DNA of 64,000 nt, from the NCBI GenBank assembly GCA_964570625.1, contig CAZMYW010000002.1, positions 54,354-118,353 of the forward strand. Reading direction: 5' to 3'. This DNA comes from JBFLXB01 sp964570625 (GTDB taxonomy: Bacteria; Nitrospirota; Nitrospiria; 2-01-FULL-66-17). The translations under genes and the position numbers were made by a program. The notes under the pieces are model-generated. The model did not search any database. It was given only the letters and a program-made list of their open reading frames with translations, and was not told the DNA's origin. This document shows, in pieces, positions 51,479 through 59,198 of the stretch (position 1 is the stretch's first letter; each line of letters starts with the position of its first letter).

Positions 51479-52021
51479 ATGGAGTTGTATCTCCTTCGTC
51501 ACGGCGTGGCGGTACGGCGGGGAACGCCGGGATATGCGAATGATCGCACTCGTCCGCTGACTCCGGAGGGGCGTCGCCGCCTCGTGTCTGTCACGCTCGG
51601 CCTGCGGCGACTGGGACTTGATTTTAATGCGATTTTTTCGAGCCCCTATGTTCGCGCCCGAGAAACCGCCGAAGTGGTTGCGCGAGGCCTGGGCATGGAA
51701 CGCCACGTGGCCACGTCGCCGCTCTTGGCTCCGGATGCGGATCGGTCGCGATTGTTGGCGGAAATCGAAACTATGGTCAAACGCGAGTCGGCGCGCGTGT
51801 TGCTGGTCGGCCATGAGCCGGATTTGAGCCGGCTCGCGTCCATTCTGGTGTTCGGCGATGACGGCGGGTTCATCAAGGTCCGTAAAGGGGGACTCATCAA
51901 GTTAACGGTCGACGCCTGGCAGCGAGGACGCCGGGCGCAGCTCGAATTCTGTCTGACTCCCGAACAGCTCAGGTTGCTGGGGGCGGCTGCGAGCTCAGAC
52001 GAGGACATGGAGGGACTGTAA
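51479..52021 (+). CDS. sixA: Phosphohistidine phosphatase SixA
   Basis: A 180-residue histidine phosphatase. It has the RHG motif MELYLLRHGVAV, catalytic SSPYVRARETAEVV and the second His in LLVGHEPDLSRLAS. SixA removes phosphate from protein histidines. The ATG at 51479 gives the standard N terminus; a TTG four codons earlier is less likely. Its stop shares bases with the next start (TAATG). Confidence 0.92.
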   Translation: MELYLLRHGVAVRRGTPGYANDRTRPLTPEGRRRLVSVTLGLRRLGLDFNAIFSSPYVRARETAEVVARGLGMERHVATSPLLAPDADRSRLLAEIETMVKRESARVLLVGHEPDLSRLASILVFGDDGGFIKVRKGGLIKLTVDAWQRGRRAQLEFCLTPEQLRLLGAAASSDEDMEGL

Positions 52022-52245
52022 TGGACACGGCACGGCTGTATGACAATGAGGACGAGCAACGACAACACTGGCGGGCCATTGAAAGCGTGGCGCGGGACGT
52101 GAAGCGCTCGATCGAAGAAGTCCAACCGATCTACGAGTCCGAACTGGCCGTCCTGCGGCGAGAGGCGCGCGTGAAAGACTTCTTGAGCGTATTGGCCTGT
52201 CGGTACGTGCGGTTGTCGCTCAAACAGGGCGGACCGTGGCACTGA
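52021..52245 (+). CDS. Small DUF3562-like protein
   Basis: A 74-residue helical protein with YESELAVLRREARVKDFLSVLACRYVRLSL, the pattern I associate with the DUF3562 group of three-helix proteins of unknown function. It is coupled to sixA through TAATG and is probably the last gene of the operon, since a palindromic repeat follows. Confidence 0.65.
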   Translation: MDTARLYDNEDEQRQHWRAIESVARDVKRSIEEVQPIYESELAVLRREARVKDFLSVLACRYVRLSLKQGGPWH

Positions 52246-52252
52246 CGGATCT

Positions 52253-52297
52253 AAATCCCCCCATTCCCCCTTTGTCAAAGGGGGGCAAGGGGGGATT
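52253..52297. repeat. Palindromic C-run/G-run intergenic repeat
   Basis: AATCCCCCC-AT-TCCCCCTTTG followed by CAAAGGGGGG-CA-AGGGGGGATT forms a near-perfect 45-bp palindrome. Repeats of this type are dispersed between genes in many bacteria. Here it may end transcription of the ppx operon or be a relic of a mobile element. Confidence 0.75.
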
Positions 52298-52324
52298 CCA
52301 GGCGCGTAAACAGGCAACCCTTTC

Positions 52325-53029
52325 GTGAAAAAGTCAGTGTTAATCGTCGAAGACGACCCGGACATCGTTCGGCTGGTCACGCACTATCTGGAGAAAGACG
52401 GCTTCCAGGTCCACGCCGCGCTGACCGGCCCCGAAGGGTTGGGGGCCGCCCGCAAGCGCAAACCCGATGCGGTCATTCTGGACGTGATGTTGCCCGAGAT
52501 TGATGGCTACGAGATATGCAAACGGCTTCGCGCCGATCCGTCGACGGCCACGCTGCCGATCATGATGCTCACGGCCAAGGGCGACGAGACCGCGCGAGTT
52601 GTGGGGCTGGAAATCGGGGCCGACGACTACGTCACCAAACCGTTCAGCCCCAAAGAGGTGGTGGCACGCCTTCGGGCGCTGCTCCGTCGATCCGCGCCGC
52701 CGCCGTCGCTCTCGGGTCAGCGCCTGGTCTACCGCGATCTGGTGCTGGACGTCCCGCGTCATGAGGTGCGGGTCGCGGATCACCCGGTGACGCTCACCGC
52801 CAAGGAGTTCGCGCTCTTGCGGTACTTCTTGACGAACCCCGGTTTGCTCGCCACCCGCGACGCGCTGCTCGAATCCGTTTGGGGCGAGACCACCTACGTG
52901 GGCAGTCGCACCGTGGACGTCCACATCCGGCGCCTTCGGGAGAAGATCCCGATGCTCGCCTCCGCAATCCTGACCGTGAAACCGTTCGGCTACAAGCTCC
53001 GCGATCCCAAGAACGAGGACGAGGAGTAA
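52325..53029 (+). CDS. OmpR/PhoB-family response regulator
   Basis: A 234-residue regulator. The receiver has D10-D11 and phospho-acceptor Asp53 in ILDVMLPE, switch Thr in MLTAKG and Lys in VTKPFSP. A winged-helix DNA-binding domain follows (LTAKEFALLRYFLTNPG, VGSRTVDVHIRRLREKI, VKPFGYKL). It resembles PhoB in layout and, lying near ppx and pst genes, could be the Pho regulator, although no PhoR kinase is in the window. The GTG start lacks a clear ribosome site. Confidence 0.92.
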   Translation: MKKSVLIVEDDPDIVRLVTHYLEKDGFQVHAALTGPEGLGAARKRKPDAVILDVMLPEIDGYEICKRLRADPSTATLPIMMLTAKGDETARVVGLEIGADDYVTKPFSPKEVVARLRALLRRSAPPPSLSGQRLVYRDLVLDVPRHEVRVADHPVTLTAKEFALLRYFLTNPGLLATRDALLESVWGETTYVGSRTVDVHIRRLREKIPMLASAILTVKPFGYKLRDPKNEDEE

Positions 53030-53294
53030 CGCGTCTGTCTGTCCGGGCGGGGTTCCGCTCCGCCGAAGATTTCTCGCCCGCACGACCGCCTCCCTGTCGT
53101 CGATTGACTCCGAACCGAACCGCCCACCATCTCCCTGAAAAGGCTTGATTTTTGAAGGTGTCCTAGCGGCACACTAGAGAAACATGATCCGGCGAAGCAA
53201 CTTTTTCTGAGTTGGTTGTCGATTTCGGGCTCCCCCGAACGACTAGGGGGTGTAGACGGCAATTTACGAATCAAAATAGAGGGGAGACCCTACC

Positions 53295-53717
53295 ATGCGA
53301 TTCATGATCATTGTCAAAGCCACCAAGGAGTCGGAAGCCGAGGTCGTCCCGAATCCGGGGGAGGAACTCATGGCCGCCATGGTCACGTACCACGAGGAGC
53401 TGGCAAAAGCCGGCGCCCTGCTCAATGGCTCGGGGCTCCACCCGAGTTCGAAGGGCTGGCGCATCACGTACTCAGGAGGGAAGCGCACCGTGGTCGACGG
53501 GCCGTTTGCCGAGACCAAGGAGCTCGTCGCGGGCTACACCCTGATTCAGGTGAAGTCGCGGGAAGAGGCGCTGGAATGGACCAAACGTTTTCCCAATCCC
53601 GCCGGCGAGGGCATGGAAGCCGAGATCGAGGTTCGCCGGCTGTACGAACTGGAAGACTTCGCCCCCAGCGAGTCGGTGGAGCGCTTTCGCGACATGGAAC
53701 TGGGGAAGAAGAAGTAG
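53295..53717 (+). CDS. YCII-related (DGPF domain) protein
   Basis: A 140-residue ferredoxin-like-fold protein with the family motif VDGPFAETKELVAGY and an N-terminal MRFMIIVKATKESE. Members are often encoded beside ECF sigma factors; their role is unknown. GAGGGGAG precedes the ATG. The 265-bp gap before it holds no clear promoter; a weak C5/G5 hairpin lies near 53230-53250. Confidence 0.9.
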   Translation: MRFMIIVKATKESEAEVVPNPGEELMAAMVTYHEELAKAGALLNGSGLHPSSKGWRITYSGGKRTVVDGPFAETKELVAGYTLIQVKSREEALEWTKRFPNPAGEGMEAEIEVRRLYELEDFAPSESVERFRDMELGKKK

Positions 53718-53749
53718 TTGGGGCGTCGTACGAATCAGCGAGGAGAGAA

Positions 53750-54133
53750 ATGATGAAGAACAAAGTCGTGATGTTCGAGATCCCAGCTTCGAATTTTAAG
53801 AAGGCAAAAGAGTTTTATGAGAAGGTGTTCGACTGGAAGGTTGACCTCTGGGGCGACGAGGGGGCCATGGCGTACACGACAGCCGTGGACAAGAATCAAG
53901 ATCCGATCGAGCCCGGAGGCATCAACGGAGGGTTCTACAAACGAAAGTCCAAAGACGACCATCCGTCGTTTGGCGTGGAAACCGGCTCAATCGACAAGAC
54001 ACTCAAGGCCATCGAGAAGGCTGGAGGGAAACTCGTGACGCCAAAACACTCGATCGGAGAGTGGGGCTTCATGGCGGATTTCGCGGATCCGGAGGGCAAC
54101 GTCATCACACTCTGGGAACGACCGAAGAAGTAA
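53750..54133 (+). CDS. VOC-superfamily (glyoxalase/bleomycin-resistance-like) protein
   Basis: A 127-residue single VOC module: VMFEIPASNFKKAKEFYEKVFDWKVD, then DPEGNVITLWERPKK with the metal-ligand Glu position near the end. It resembles small glyoxalase-like proteins; the substrate is unknown. GGAGAG precedes the ATG pair at 53750, and the gene follows the YCII gene by 32 bp. Confidence 0.88.
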   Translation: MMKNKVVMFEIPASNFKKAKEFYEKVFDWKVDLWGDEGAMAYTTAVDKNQDPIEPGGINGGFYKRKSKDDHPSFGVETGSIDKTLKAIEKAGGKLVTPKHSIGEWGFMADFADPEGNVITLWERPKK

Positions 54134-54160
54134 CTTTAAGAAAGGGTCGAAGGGTGCAGC

Positions 54161-54280
54161 AGGCTGCTCAAAAAGCTCCGGCTGCAAGGCCGCAGGGAGG
54201 AGGCAACGCGGAGCGTACTGAGTCGTACGTGAGCATTGCCGACGACCGAGAACGCAGCAGACGGACTTTTTCAGCAGTCT
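54161..54280. repeat. MITE-like palindromic intergenic element, copy 2
   Basis: A 120-bp element. The terminal repeats are AGGCTGCTCAAAAAG (54161-54175) and its complement (54266-54280, two mismatches). Read on the minus strand, the centre has CTCACGTACG, 3 bp, CAGTACG, as in the element at 47786. Internal arms differ, so the two are distant members of one family. It lies between the VOC and DUF1428 genes. Confidence 0.82.
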
Positions 54281-54296
54281 GATAAGGAGGATGCAA

Positions 54297-54656
54297 ATGG
54301 GCTACGTAGATGGATTCGTGTTACCGGTCCCGAAGAAGAACTTACGAGCCTACCGCCGCATGTCGCAGAAGGCGGGGAAAGTGTGGCGGAAATACGGTGC
54401 CCTGGACTACAAGGAGTGCGCCGGCGACGACCTGAACATCAAGATGGGGATGCCGTTCCCGCGCCTGGTCAAACCCAAGCGCGGCGAGACTGTGATCTTC
54501 GCCTTTATCGTGTTCAAGTCGCGTGCGCATCGCGATCGCGTCAACGCGAAAGTGATGAAAGAGATGATGAATGATCCGAAGCTTGAGGACATGCCGATGC
54601 CCTTCGACATGAAGCGCATGGCCTACGGCGGGTTCAAGGTCTTTGTCGACGCTTGA
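54297..54656 (+). CDS. DUF1428 family protein
   Basis: A 119-residue protein with the family start MGYVDGFVLPVPKKNLRAYRRMSQKAGKVW and end FDMKRMAYGGFKVFVDA. It is a ferredoxin-like-fold protein of unknown role, often near stress or detoxification genes. The ATG at 54297 is 6 bp after AAGGAGG; the ATG at 54291 is too close to that site. The ribosome site directly abuts the upstream repeat element. Confidence 0.9.
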   Translation: MGYVDGFVLPVPKKNLRAYRRMSQKAGKVWRKYGALDYKECAGDDLNIKMGMPFPRLVKPKRGETVIFAFIVFKSRAHRDRVNAKVMKEMMNDPKLEDMPMPFDMKRMAYGGFKVFVDA

Positions 54657-54703
54657 ACTCGTTCGCCCAGGCGCCAAACCGGATACGAGGAGACGGCCAA
54701 GCG

Positions 54704-55099
54704 ATGAACAATACAGTGACCAAGAAAACCTGGCCGAGAAGCATTGCCGCGGTGTTTGCGGGGCTGCTCATCAACATCATTCCCGCGGTGGCCATCGACG
54801 CCGTGCTGCACGCTACCGAGGTGTATCCACCGATGGGCCAACCAATGTCCCACACGTTGTTCGTACTCGCCTTCTCCTATCGGCTGGTGCTGGCGGTCGC
54901 AGGAGGCTACTTCACCGCCCGGCTCGCGCCGCACAAACCCATGAAGCACGCGTGGGTGCTCGGCGGAATCGGCGTGGTCTTGGCCAGTGCGGGAACCATC
55001 GCCATGTGGGGTGTAGGGCCGGCATGGTATCCTCTCGCCCTCATCGCCATCGCCATACCCTGCACCCTGGCGGGAGCGAGACTGCACCGACGATTCTGA
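54704..55099 (+). CDS. Small four-helix membrane protein
   Basis: A 131-residue protein with about four transmembrane helices (about 14-35, 50-68, 82-102, 105-122) and a basic C terminus. Its function is unknown. The ATG at 54704 follows GAGGAGACGG; an ATG at 54653 overlapping the DUF1428 end adds residues without membrane character. Confidence 0.7.
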   Translation: MNNTVTKKTWPRSIAAVFAGLLINIIPAVAIDAVLHATEVYPPMGQPMSHTLFVLAFSYRLVLAVAGGYFTARLAPHKPMKHAWVLGGIGVVLASAGTIAMWGVGPAWYPLALIAIAIPCTLAGARLHRRF

Positions 55100-55169
55100 G
55101 TCGCTTAGTCAATCCACTCGAAACGAGCGATCGGGACTAATTCTGCCGTCGAAGGGAAGGAGAAGAACC

Positions 55170-55736
55170 ATGCGGAAGCTGTCCGTGTTCAATCACGTGT
55201 CGCTGGATGGGTACTTCACCGACACAAAGGGCGACATGAGCTTTGCGCACAAGGACAAGCCGGATGCGGAGTGGGGCGCTTTTGTTGCCGGCAATGCCAG
55301 CGGCGGGGGCACGCTCGTGTTGGGCCGGATCACGTACGACCTCATGGCCGGCTTCTGGCCCACACCGTTTGCGGCTGAGCAGTTCCCGGTTGTGGCCGAA
55401 CGGATGAATCATCTCCCGAAAGTCGTGTTTTCGAGAACCCTGGACAAGGCATCGTGGAACAATACCAAGCTGGTGAAGGGTGACATCGCGGCGGAAATAC
55501 GAACGATGAAAAAGGAGCCCGGACCGGACGTGGTGATTTTGGGAAGCGGCACCATCGTTGCGCAATTGGCGCAGGCGGGTGTGATCGATGAATACCAAAT
55601 CGTGGTGAATCCCGTGGTTCTCGGCAAGGGGAGGACGATGTTCGACGGTATCAAAGAGAAGCTGTCCCTGAAGCTGACTGAGACGCGGGCCTTCGGCAAC
55701 GGGAATGTCCTGCTGTGCTACGAGTGGTTGGCGTGA
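55170..55736 (+). CDS. Dihydrofolate-reductase-like (RibD C-terminal) protein
   Basis: A 188-residue protein of the RibD C-terminal/DHFR-like family: MRKLSVFNHVSLDGYFTD, TLVLGRITYDLMAGFWPT, VVILGSGTIVAQLAQAGVIDEYQIVVNPVVLGKG. Members bind NADPH through the same fold as DHFR, but the substrate is usually unknown. AAGGAGAAG precedes the ATG. Confidence 0.9.
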   Translation: MRKLSVFNHVSLDGYFTDTKGDMSFAHKDKPDAEWGAFVAGNASGGGTLVLGRITYDLMAGFWPTPFAAEQFPVVAERMNHLPKVVFSRTLDKASWNNTKLVKGDIAAEIRTMKKEPGPDVVILGSGTIVAQLAQAGVIDEYQIVVNPVVLGKGRTMFDGIKEKLSLKLTETRAFGNGNVLLCYEWLA

Positions 55737-55764
55737 GGGAGGATTATCGTCTGGGAGCAGTGCA

Positions 55765-55962
55765 ATGACTGCCGATAAATCACAGCATATTCACCGCGCC
55801 GATAGGTTCGTGGTGCCCGACGCCGCGCGTCAGGAGTTCCTCGGCAGAGTCCGTAGCACACACCAACTCCTCAAGGCACAACCGTGGTTTGTTCGAGATG
55901 TCGTACTTGAACAATCGTCCGGCCCGGGCCATCGACCCCTAACCCTTCTGACTGAAAAGTAG
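55765..55962 (+). pseudogene. Truncated antibiotic-biosynthesis-monooxygenase-like protein
   Basis: The 65-residue frame reads DRFVVPDAARQEFLGRVRSTHQLLKAQPWFVRDVVLEQSSGPG, which matches the first two thirds of the ABM (dimeric ferredoxin-like) fold. It then ends abruptly in RPLTLLTEK. The last strands of the fold are missing, and the stop lies only 9 bp from the end of the convergent DUF5069 gene. It is probably a remnant; a frameshift is less likely, as no matching continuation was found. Confidence 0.55.
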
Positions 55963-55971
55963 CCTTTTCCT

Positions 55972-56319
55972 TCACGATAGTTGGATATTCCCATTCTGTT
56001 CGTTCCACTCCGCGATGTCTTCCCGAGAACGGGGTGTGGCGTGGTCCTCGATCCAGGCGGCGATCTCCGGGTCAGTCGCGCCCGTGGCGACCAACGCCCT
56101 GAATTCGCGGTAGTCGATGGCTGCAAACGACAGCCAGCGCTGATCGAGCGGGCAGTTGGACAGATACTCGCCTTCCCAGCCCACCAGGACCGCGCGGCAC
56201 TTGTCCACGGCGCGGGCAGCCAACGCATACCCACCTAACGGTTCTTTCGGGCTGCGGGGAGGCCCCTTGCGAAGATCGCGGGCCAGCTGTTTGACCTTCT
56301 CTAATGATGGGTTCTTCAT
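55972..56319 (-). CDS. DUF5069 family protein (second member)
   Basis: A 115-residue protein: LARDLRKGPPRSPKEPLGGYALAARAVDKCRAVLVG, GEYLSNCPLDQRWLSFAAIDYREF and ATDPEIAAWIEDHA. This is the better-preserved DUF5069 pattern of the two in the window. Its function is unknown. Its ATG overlaps the PEP-CTERM gene stop by 4 bp, so the two are co-translated. Confidence 0.82.
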   Translation of the reverse strand: MKNPSLEKVKQLARDLRKGPPRSPKEPLGGYALAARAVDKCRAVLVGWEGEYLSNCPLDQRWLSFAAIDYREFRALVATGATDPEIAAWIEDHATPRSREDIAEWNEQNGNIQLS

Positions 56320-57188
56320 GCGTGACTCCTGAGGGCCCTCCTAACCCCTGCCCCCAGAATGATGCCGATTCCAAGCAGAATTGCCGTAGACGGTTCGGGA
56401 ACAGCCGTAGGCGGCCGGTCCTCAAACCCGCTGATCTGTTTATTGGCCAGGATATCGAGATCAGACGGCAGGCGACGCTCGCCCGCATTTAAACCGGCCA
56501 TGAGGGGCCCATAAGCAACCGTAAGGACGTCAATGTGGGAGGTTGGGCCGCTAAAATTCGAAGCAAGGGGAATTGACGTTCCGGCAAAGGGCTGCGGTGC
56601 TGTGACGTCAAGATCGCCATCGAGCGCCTCTACGATCCAACTGAGGTTCCCGACACTCAGTCCCAGGGCATGCCCGATTTCGTGTTCGGCGACGCTGAAC
56701 AGATCAACCCGGTCCGCCGCGATGGCCGTCGGATCGGTGTAGAGTCGCGCCACATTGATGCTCCCACCCCCTAGATCCTGTTGGGTCTCACTATAGGTCA
56801 GGTACTCCTCGCTGAACTCCGGGGTAGGGTCCATAAAGATCTCAACTCCGCCAGGGTTCCCATCGTTGTCAAAAAAGATGAACCCCTCCATCTCGCGATT
56901 GGGCGACCCCCCCTGGGAGAGGAGCGCGTGGTCGCCTAACGAAGAAAGAGGCGCCCAGCCGTAGTGAAGCGTCAGACTATAGGGATCCGATATGGCGTTC
57001 TCCCACTGGCGCGCCGCCGCGGCGAAGATCGTCGCGAGATCACCGCCCCCCACCGTATTGGGAGCGGGTGTTCCGCCGACGAAATCGGTGGTAATTGAAA
57101 GCGCGGCCGCAGGAGGCGGATTCCCGAGCAGGCCAGCGCTTAGGAGCCACGCAACAAGCAATACGAATCGCCGGTTCAATTGTCCCAT
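56316..57188 (-). CDS. PEP-CTERM protein with degenerate metalloprotease motif
   Basis: A 290-residue secreted protein. A signal peptide ends near PAAALS. The C-terminal sorting signal is VPEPSTAILLGIGIILG followed by a basic tail (RRALRS), recognised by exosortase. The middle carries HEIGHALGLSVG, a zincin-like HExxH with Gly but without the usual third His ligand. An activity is therefore uncertain. A strong AGGAGG precedes the ATG at 57188. PEP-CTERM proteins are usually tied to exopolysaccharide and biofilm; no exosortase is in the window. Confidence 0.85.
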   Translation of the reverse strand: MGQLNRRFVLLVAWLLSAGLLGNPPPAAALSITTDFVGGTPAPNTVGGGDLATIFAAAARQWENAISDPYSLTLHYGWAPLSSLGDHALLSQGGSPNREMEGFIFFDNDGNPGGVEIFMDPTPEFSEEYLTYSETQQDLGGGSINVARLYTDPTAIAADRVDLFSVAEHEIGHALGLSVGNLSWIVEALDGDLDVTAPQPFAGTSIPLASNFSGPTSHIDVLTVAYGPLMAGLNAGERRLPSDLDILANKQISGFEDRPPTAVPEPSTAILLGIGIILGAGVRRALRSHA

Positions 57189-57241
57189 CGTTGTCCTCCT
57201 AGAGGAGCCTGCCCAGATCCGGTGAGGAGCGGGGGTCATGG

Positions 57242-58237
57242 CTACTTGAACCGGCGGCCAAAGGAAATCGGATAGGCCGCCGAACGCACAGCGATCATCG
57301 GGTCAGCCGCCTCGATGCCGGGGACCAGCGCTCCCGGCAGGAAGAGCTGCTTGTCCGCAACGCGACTTTCGGTCGTGGCCTTGGTGATCGCAATCGTTCC
57401 TAATTCGACCGTCTTCCGGGTGTCCGGCCAGGCAATCGACGGGTCGTCGATCTTGTCGCCTGGCTCGGCCACTTGCAGAACCAGTTTGAGCTTGGCGGGA
57501 CCGCGACGAACCCGTTCGCCGATCTCATCGACCAGGTAGTCGGGGCCCATTTTCGCGAGCTGCTCTTTGGTGAGGACCGCTTGACCGCCAACCGGCAGCA
57601 CCTGATAACGGCCGAACGTGACAGCCCCGCCTGCATTCGTAAACTTGAACGTGTTGATACCGAAGTACGACAGGGTGGCAAAACTCACCGGTTGCGGATT
57701 CGGAGCCCCCACGAACGCCTGTGCGGCTGGATGAGCGCCCAGGAATTTCTCGAAGGCGGTTGGCTTGGGGGCATCGGGTCCGCTCGTACTGATTGCGAGC
57801 AGGAAGTCCCTGAACTCTTCGGCCGTGGCCACCGGGAAGCCGTTGTAGGACAGCAGCACGAGATCGGTCTTAGCTCCATCCGGAAGCGCGAATTTCACCG
57901 CCATGCCGCGCGGCATGGCGGCGGTATCGGGGACGGTCGGCACTCCCCCAGCGTCCGAGAAGCGGATCGTCACCGGAACCGGGCTCTTGTGTTTCTGAAA
58001 GTGGGCCGCCTTACTCATGGATGCCGCCGACGCACTCGGCGTGAACGTGCCTTCCACAATCACGCCCTTTGCGTGATTGACGCGCGCTCCGGGATGGGTG
58101 CCGTACACGCTCGCGAAGGCGTCCACCACCTGCTCGGCCACCGGTTTCTTGGCCGCCGGTTCGGTTTGAGCGACCGCGAAGGTTGGGGTCATCAGGGAGA
58201 CGGCCACCGTTACGGCGGTTGCGAGCGACTTCCACAT
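57242..58237 (-). CDS. Exported catalase-family peroxidase (SrpA-like)
   Basis: A 331-residue minimal catalase-fold protein with a signal peptide ending at FAVAQ (about 24). The distal His55 is in RVNHAKGVIVEG, RFSDAGGVPTVPD lines the heme pocket, and proximal Tyr322 is in RSAAYPISFGRR. Such mini-catalases act as heme peroxidases rather than true catalases. The gene lies 53 bp upstream of the PEP-CTERM gene on the same strand. An AGGAGG site lies close before the ATG. Confidence 0.88.
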   Translation of the reverse strand: MWKSLATAVTVAVSLMTPTFAVAQTEPAAKKPVAEQVVDAFASVYGTHPGARVNHAKGVIVEGTFTPSASAASMSKAAHFQKHKSPVPVTIRFSDAGGVPTVPDTAAMPRGMAVKFALPDGAKTDLVLLSYNGFPVATAEEFRDFLLAISTSGPDAPKPTAFEKFLGAHPAAQAFVGAPNPQPVSFATLSYFGINTFKFTNAGGAVTFGRYQVLPVGGQAVLTKEQLAKMGPDYLVDEIGERVRRGPAKLKLVLQVAEPGDKIDDPSIAWPDTRKTVELGTIAITKATTESRVADKQLFLPGALVPGIEAADPMIAVRSAAYPISFGRRFK

Positions 58238-58681
58238 GGGGTTGTCCTCCTCTTAAGGGGTGAACACCAACACGGACGTTAAGGGAGTTCCTTCGGGAAC
58301 GGGGGCTACCGAAAAGGCGGGGCCACTGCGCCTGACATCCATGGAGAACTCCGGGGATAACCGCGGGCAACGGCAAGCACGTGAGCTTACTGAAGGGCTC
58401 CGATACGTGTCAACGACCCCTGCAGAGTGACGATGATGGATTCTTCAGGCGTTACTCTACAAGGCGTCGCTCCATTCGACCGTTGCGCCCAGCTCGATCT
58501 CGGCATCATTGAGAACTTCCGCGAAGGCTCCGCCGCGCCACGGCACGCCCAGCGCGGCTCGCAAGCCGGGTTGAGCCTCGTCCATGCGTTCGCACGGTCG
58601 GATTGACCCTAACGCAGCACCTCCCTATACTGCGGTGGGTTGCCATTTCTGTATTGACAGCACGTATTTACGTCATTTATC
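58238..58681. other. Intergenic region with possible gene relic
   Basis: The 444-bp gap has no full gene. A minus-strand 42-codon frame (58585 down to 58457) reads MDEAQPGLRAALGVPWRGGAFAEVLNDAEIELGATVEWSDAL in pieces that look protein-like. It has no ribosome site and is probably the end of a lost gene. The right end holds the brnTA promoter. Confidence 0.45.
58603..58631 (+). promoter_or_regulatory. Sigma-70-type promoter of brnTA
   Basis: TTGACC at 58603-58608 and TATACT at 58626-58631 with a 17-bp spacer, 50 bp before the brnT ATG. The leader includes ACGTATTTACGT (58662-58673), a short inverted repeat that could be the BrnA operator. Confidence 0.72.
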
Positions 58682-58975
58682 ATGAAATTCGAGTGGGACC
58701 ACCGGAAAAACGAGCGGAACATCCGCGAGCGCGGATTGGATTTCGCCGATGCGGCCGAGATGTTCGAAGGGCCGATGCTCGTGGCGCCGGACGAAAGGAA
58801 AACGTATGGCGAGTCACGGTACATCGGAGTGGGGCTGATCCGCGGCCGCATGACGGTGACCGTATTCACCGAACGAAACCCGGACACAATTCGGATCATT
58901 TCACTGCGAAAGGCCAATACTCGTGAGCAAGCCAAGTTCAAAAAAGCCCTCCAAGACCGATTGGGCGCGCGTTGA
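58682..58975 (+). CDS. brnT: BrnT-family toxin (type II)
   Basis: A 97-residue RelE-fold ribonuclease toxin: KFEWDHRKNERNIRERGLDFADAAEMF, RYIGVGLIRGRMTVTVFTER, IRIISLRKANTREQ. BrnT cleaves RNA and is neutralised by BrnA. The toxin-first order and the 53-bp overlap with the antitoxin gene are typical of brnTA. Confidence 0.92.
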   Translation: MKFEWDHRKNERNIRERGLDFADAAEMFEGPMLVAPDERKTYGESRYIGVGLIRGRMTVTVFTERNPDTIRIISLRKANTREQAKFKKALQDRLGAR

Positions 58976-59198
58976 CGCGACCACGGACGCCGAAGGCGAC
59001 TACTCGGAGATCCCCGAGCTAGGCAAGGAGTTTTTCCAGAAAGCCGTGCTGCGCATGCCGGAGCCGAAGGCCACGGTCACGATTCGGTTGGACATGGACG
59101 TGCTCAACTGGTTCAAACGGGAAGGCCGCGGTTATCAAACGCGGATCAATGCGCTGCTCCGCGCGTATATGGAAGCTCAGAAGCAACGGGCCGGCTGA
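58923..59198 (+). CDS. brnA: BrnA-family antitoxin
   Basis: A 91-residue ribbon-helix-helix antitoxin with KATVTIRLDMDVLNWFKREGRGYQTRINALLRAYM at the C terminus and a disordered N terminus that would bind BrnT. The start is a GTG inside brnT. The BrnT-BrnA complex usually represses its own promoter. Confidence 0.92.
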   Translation: MSKPSSKKPSKTDWARVDATTDAEGDYSEIPELGKEFFQKAVLRMPEPKATVTIRLDMDVLNWFKREGRGYQTRINALLRAYMEAQKQRAG

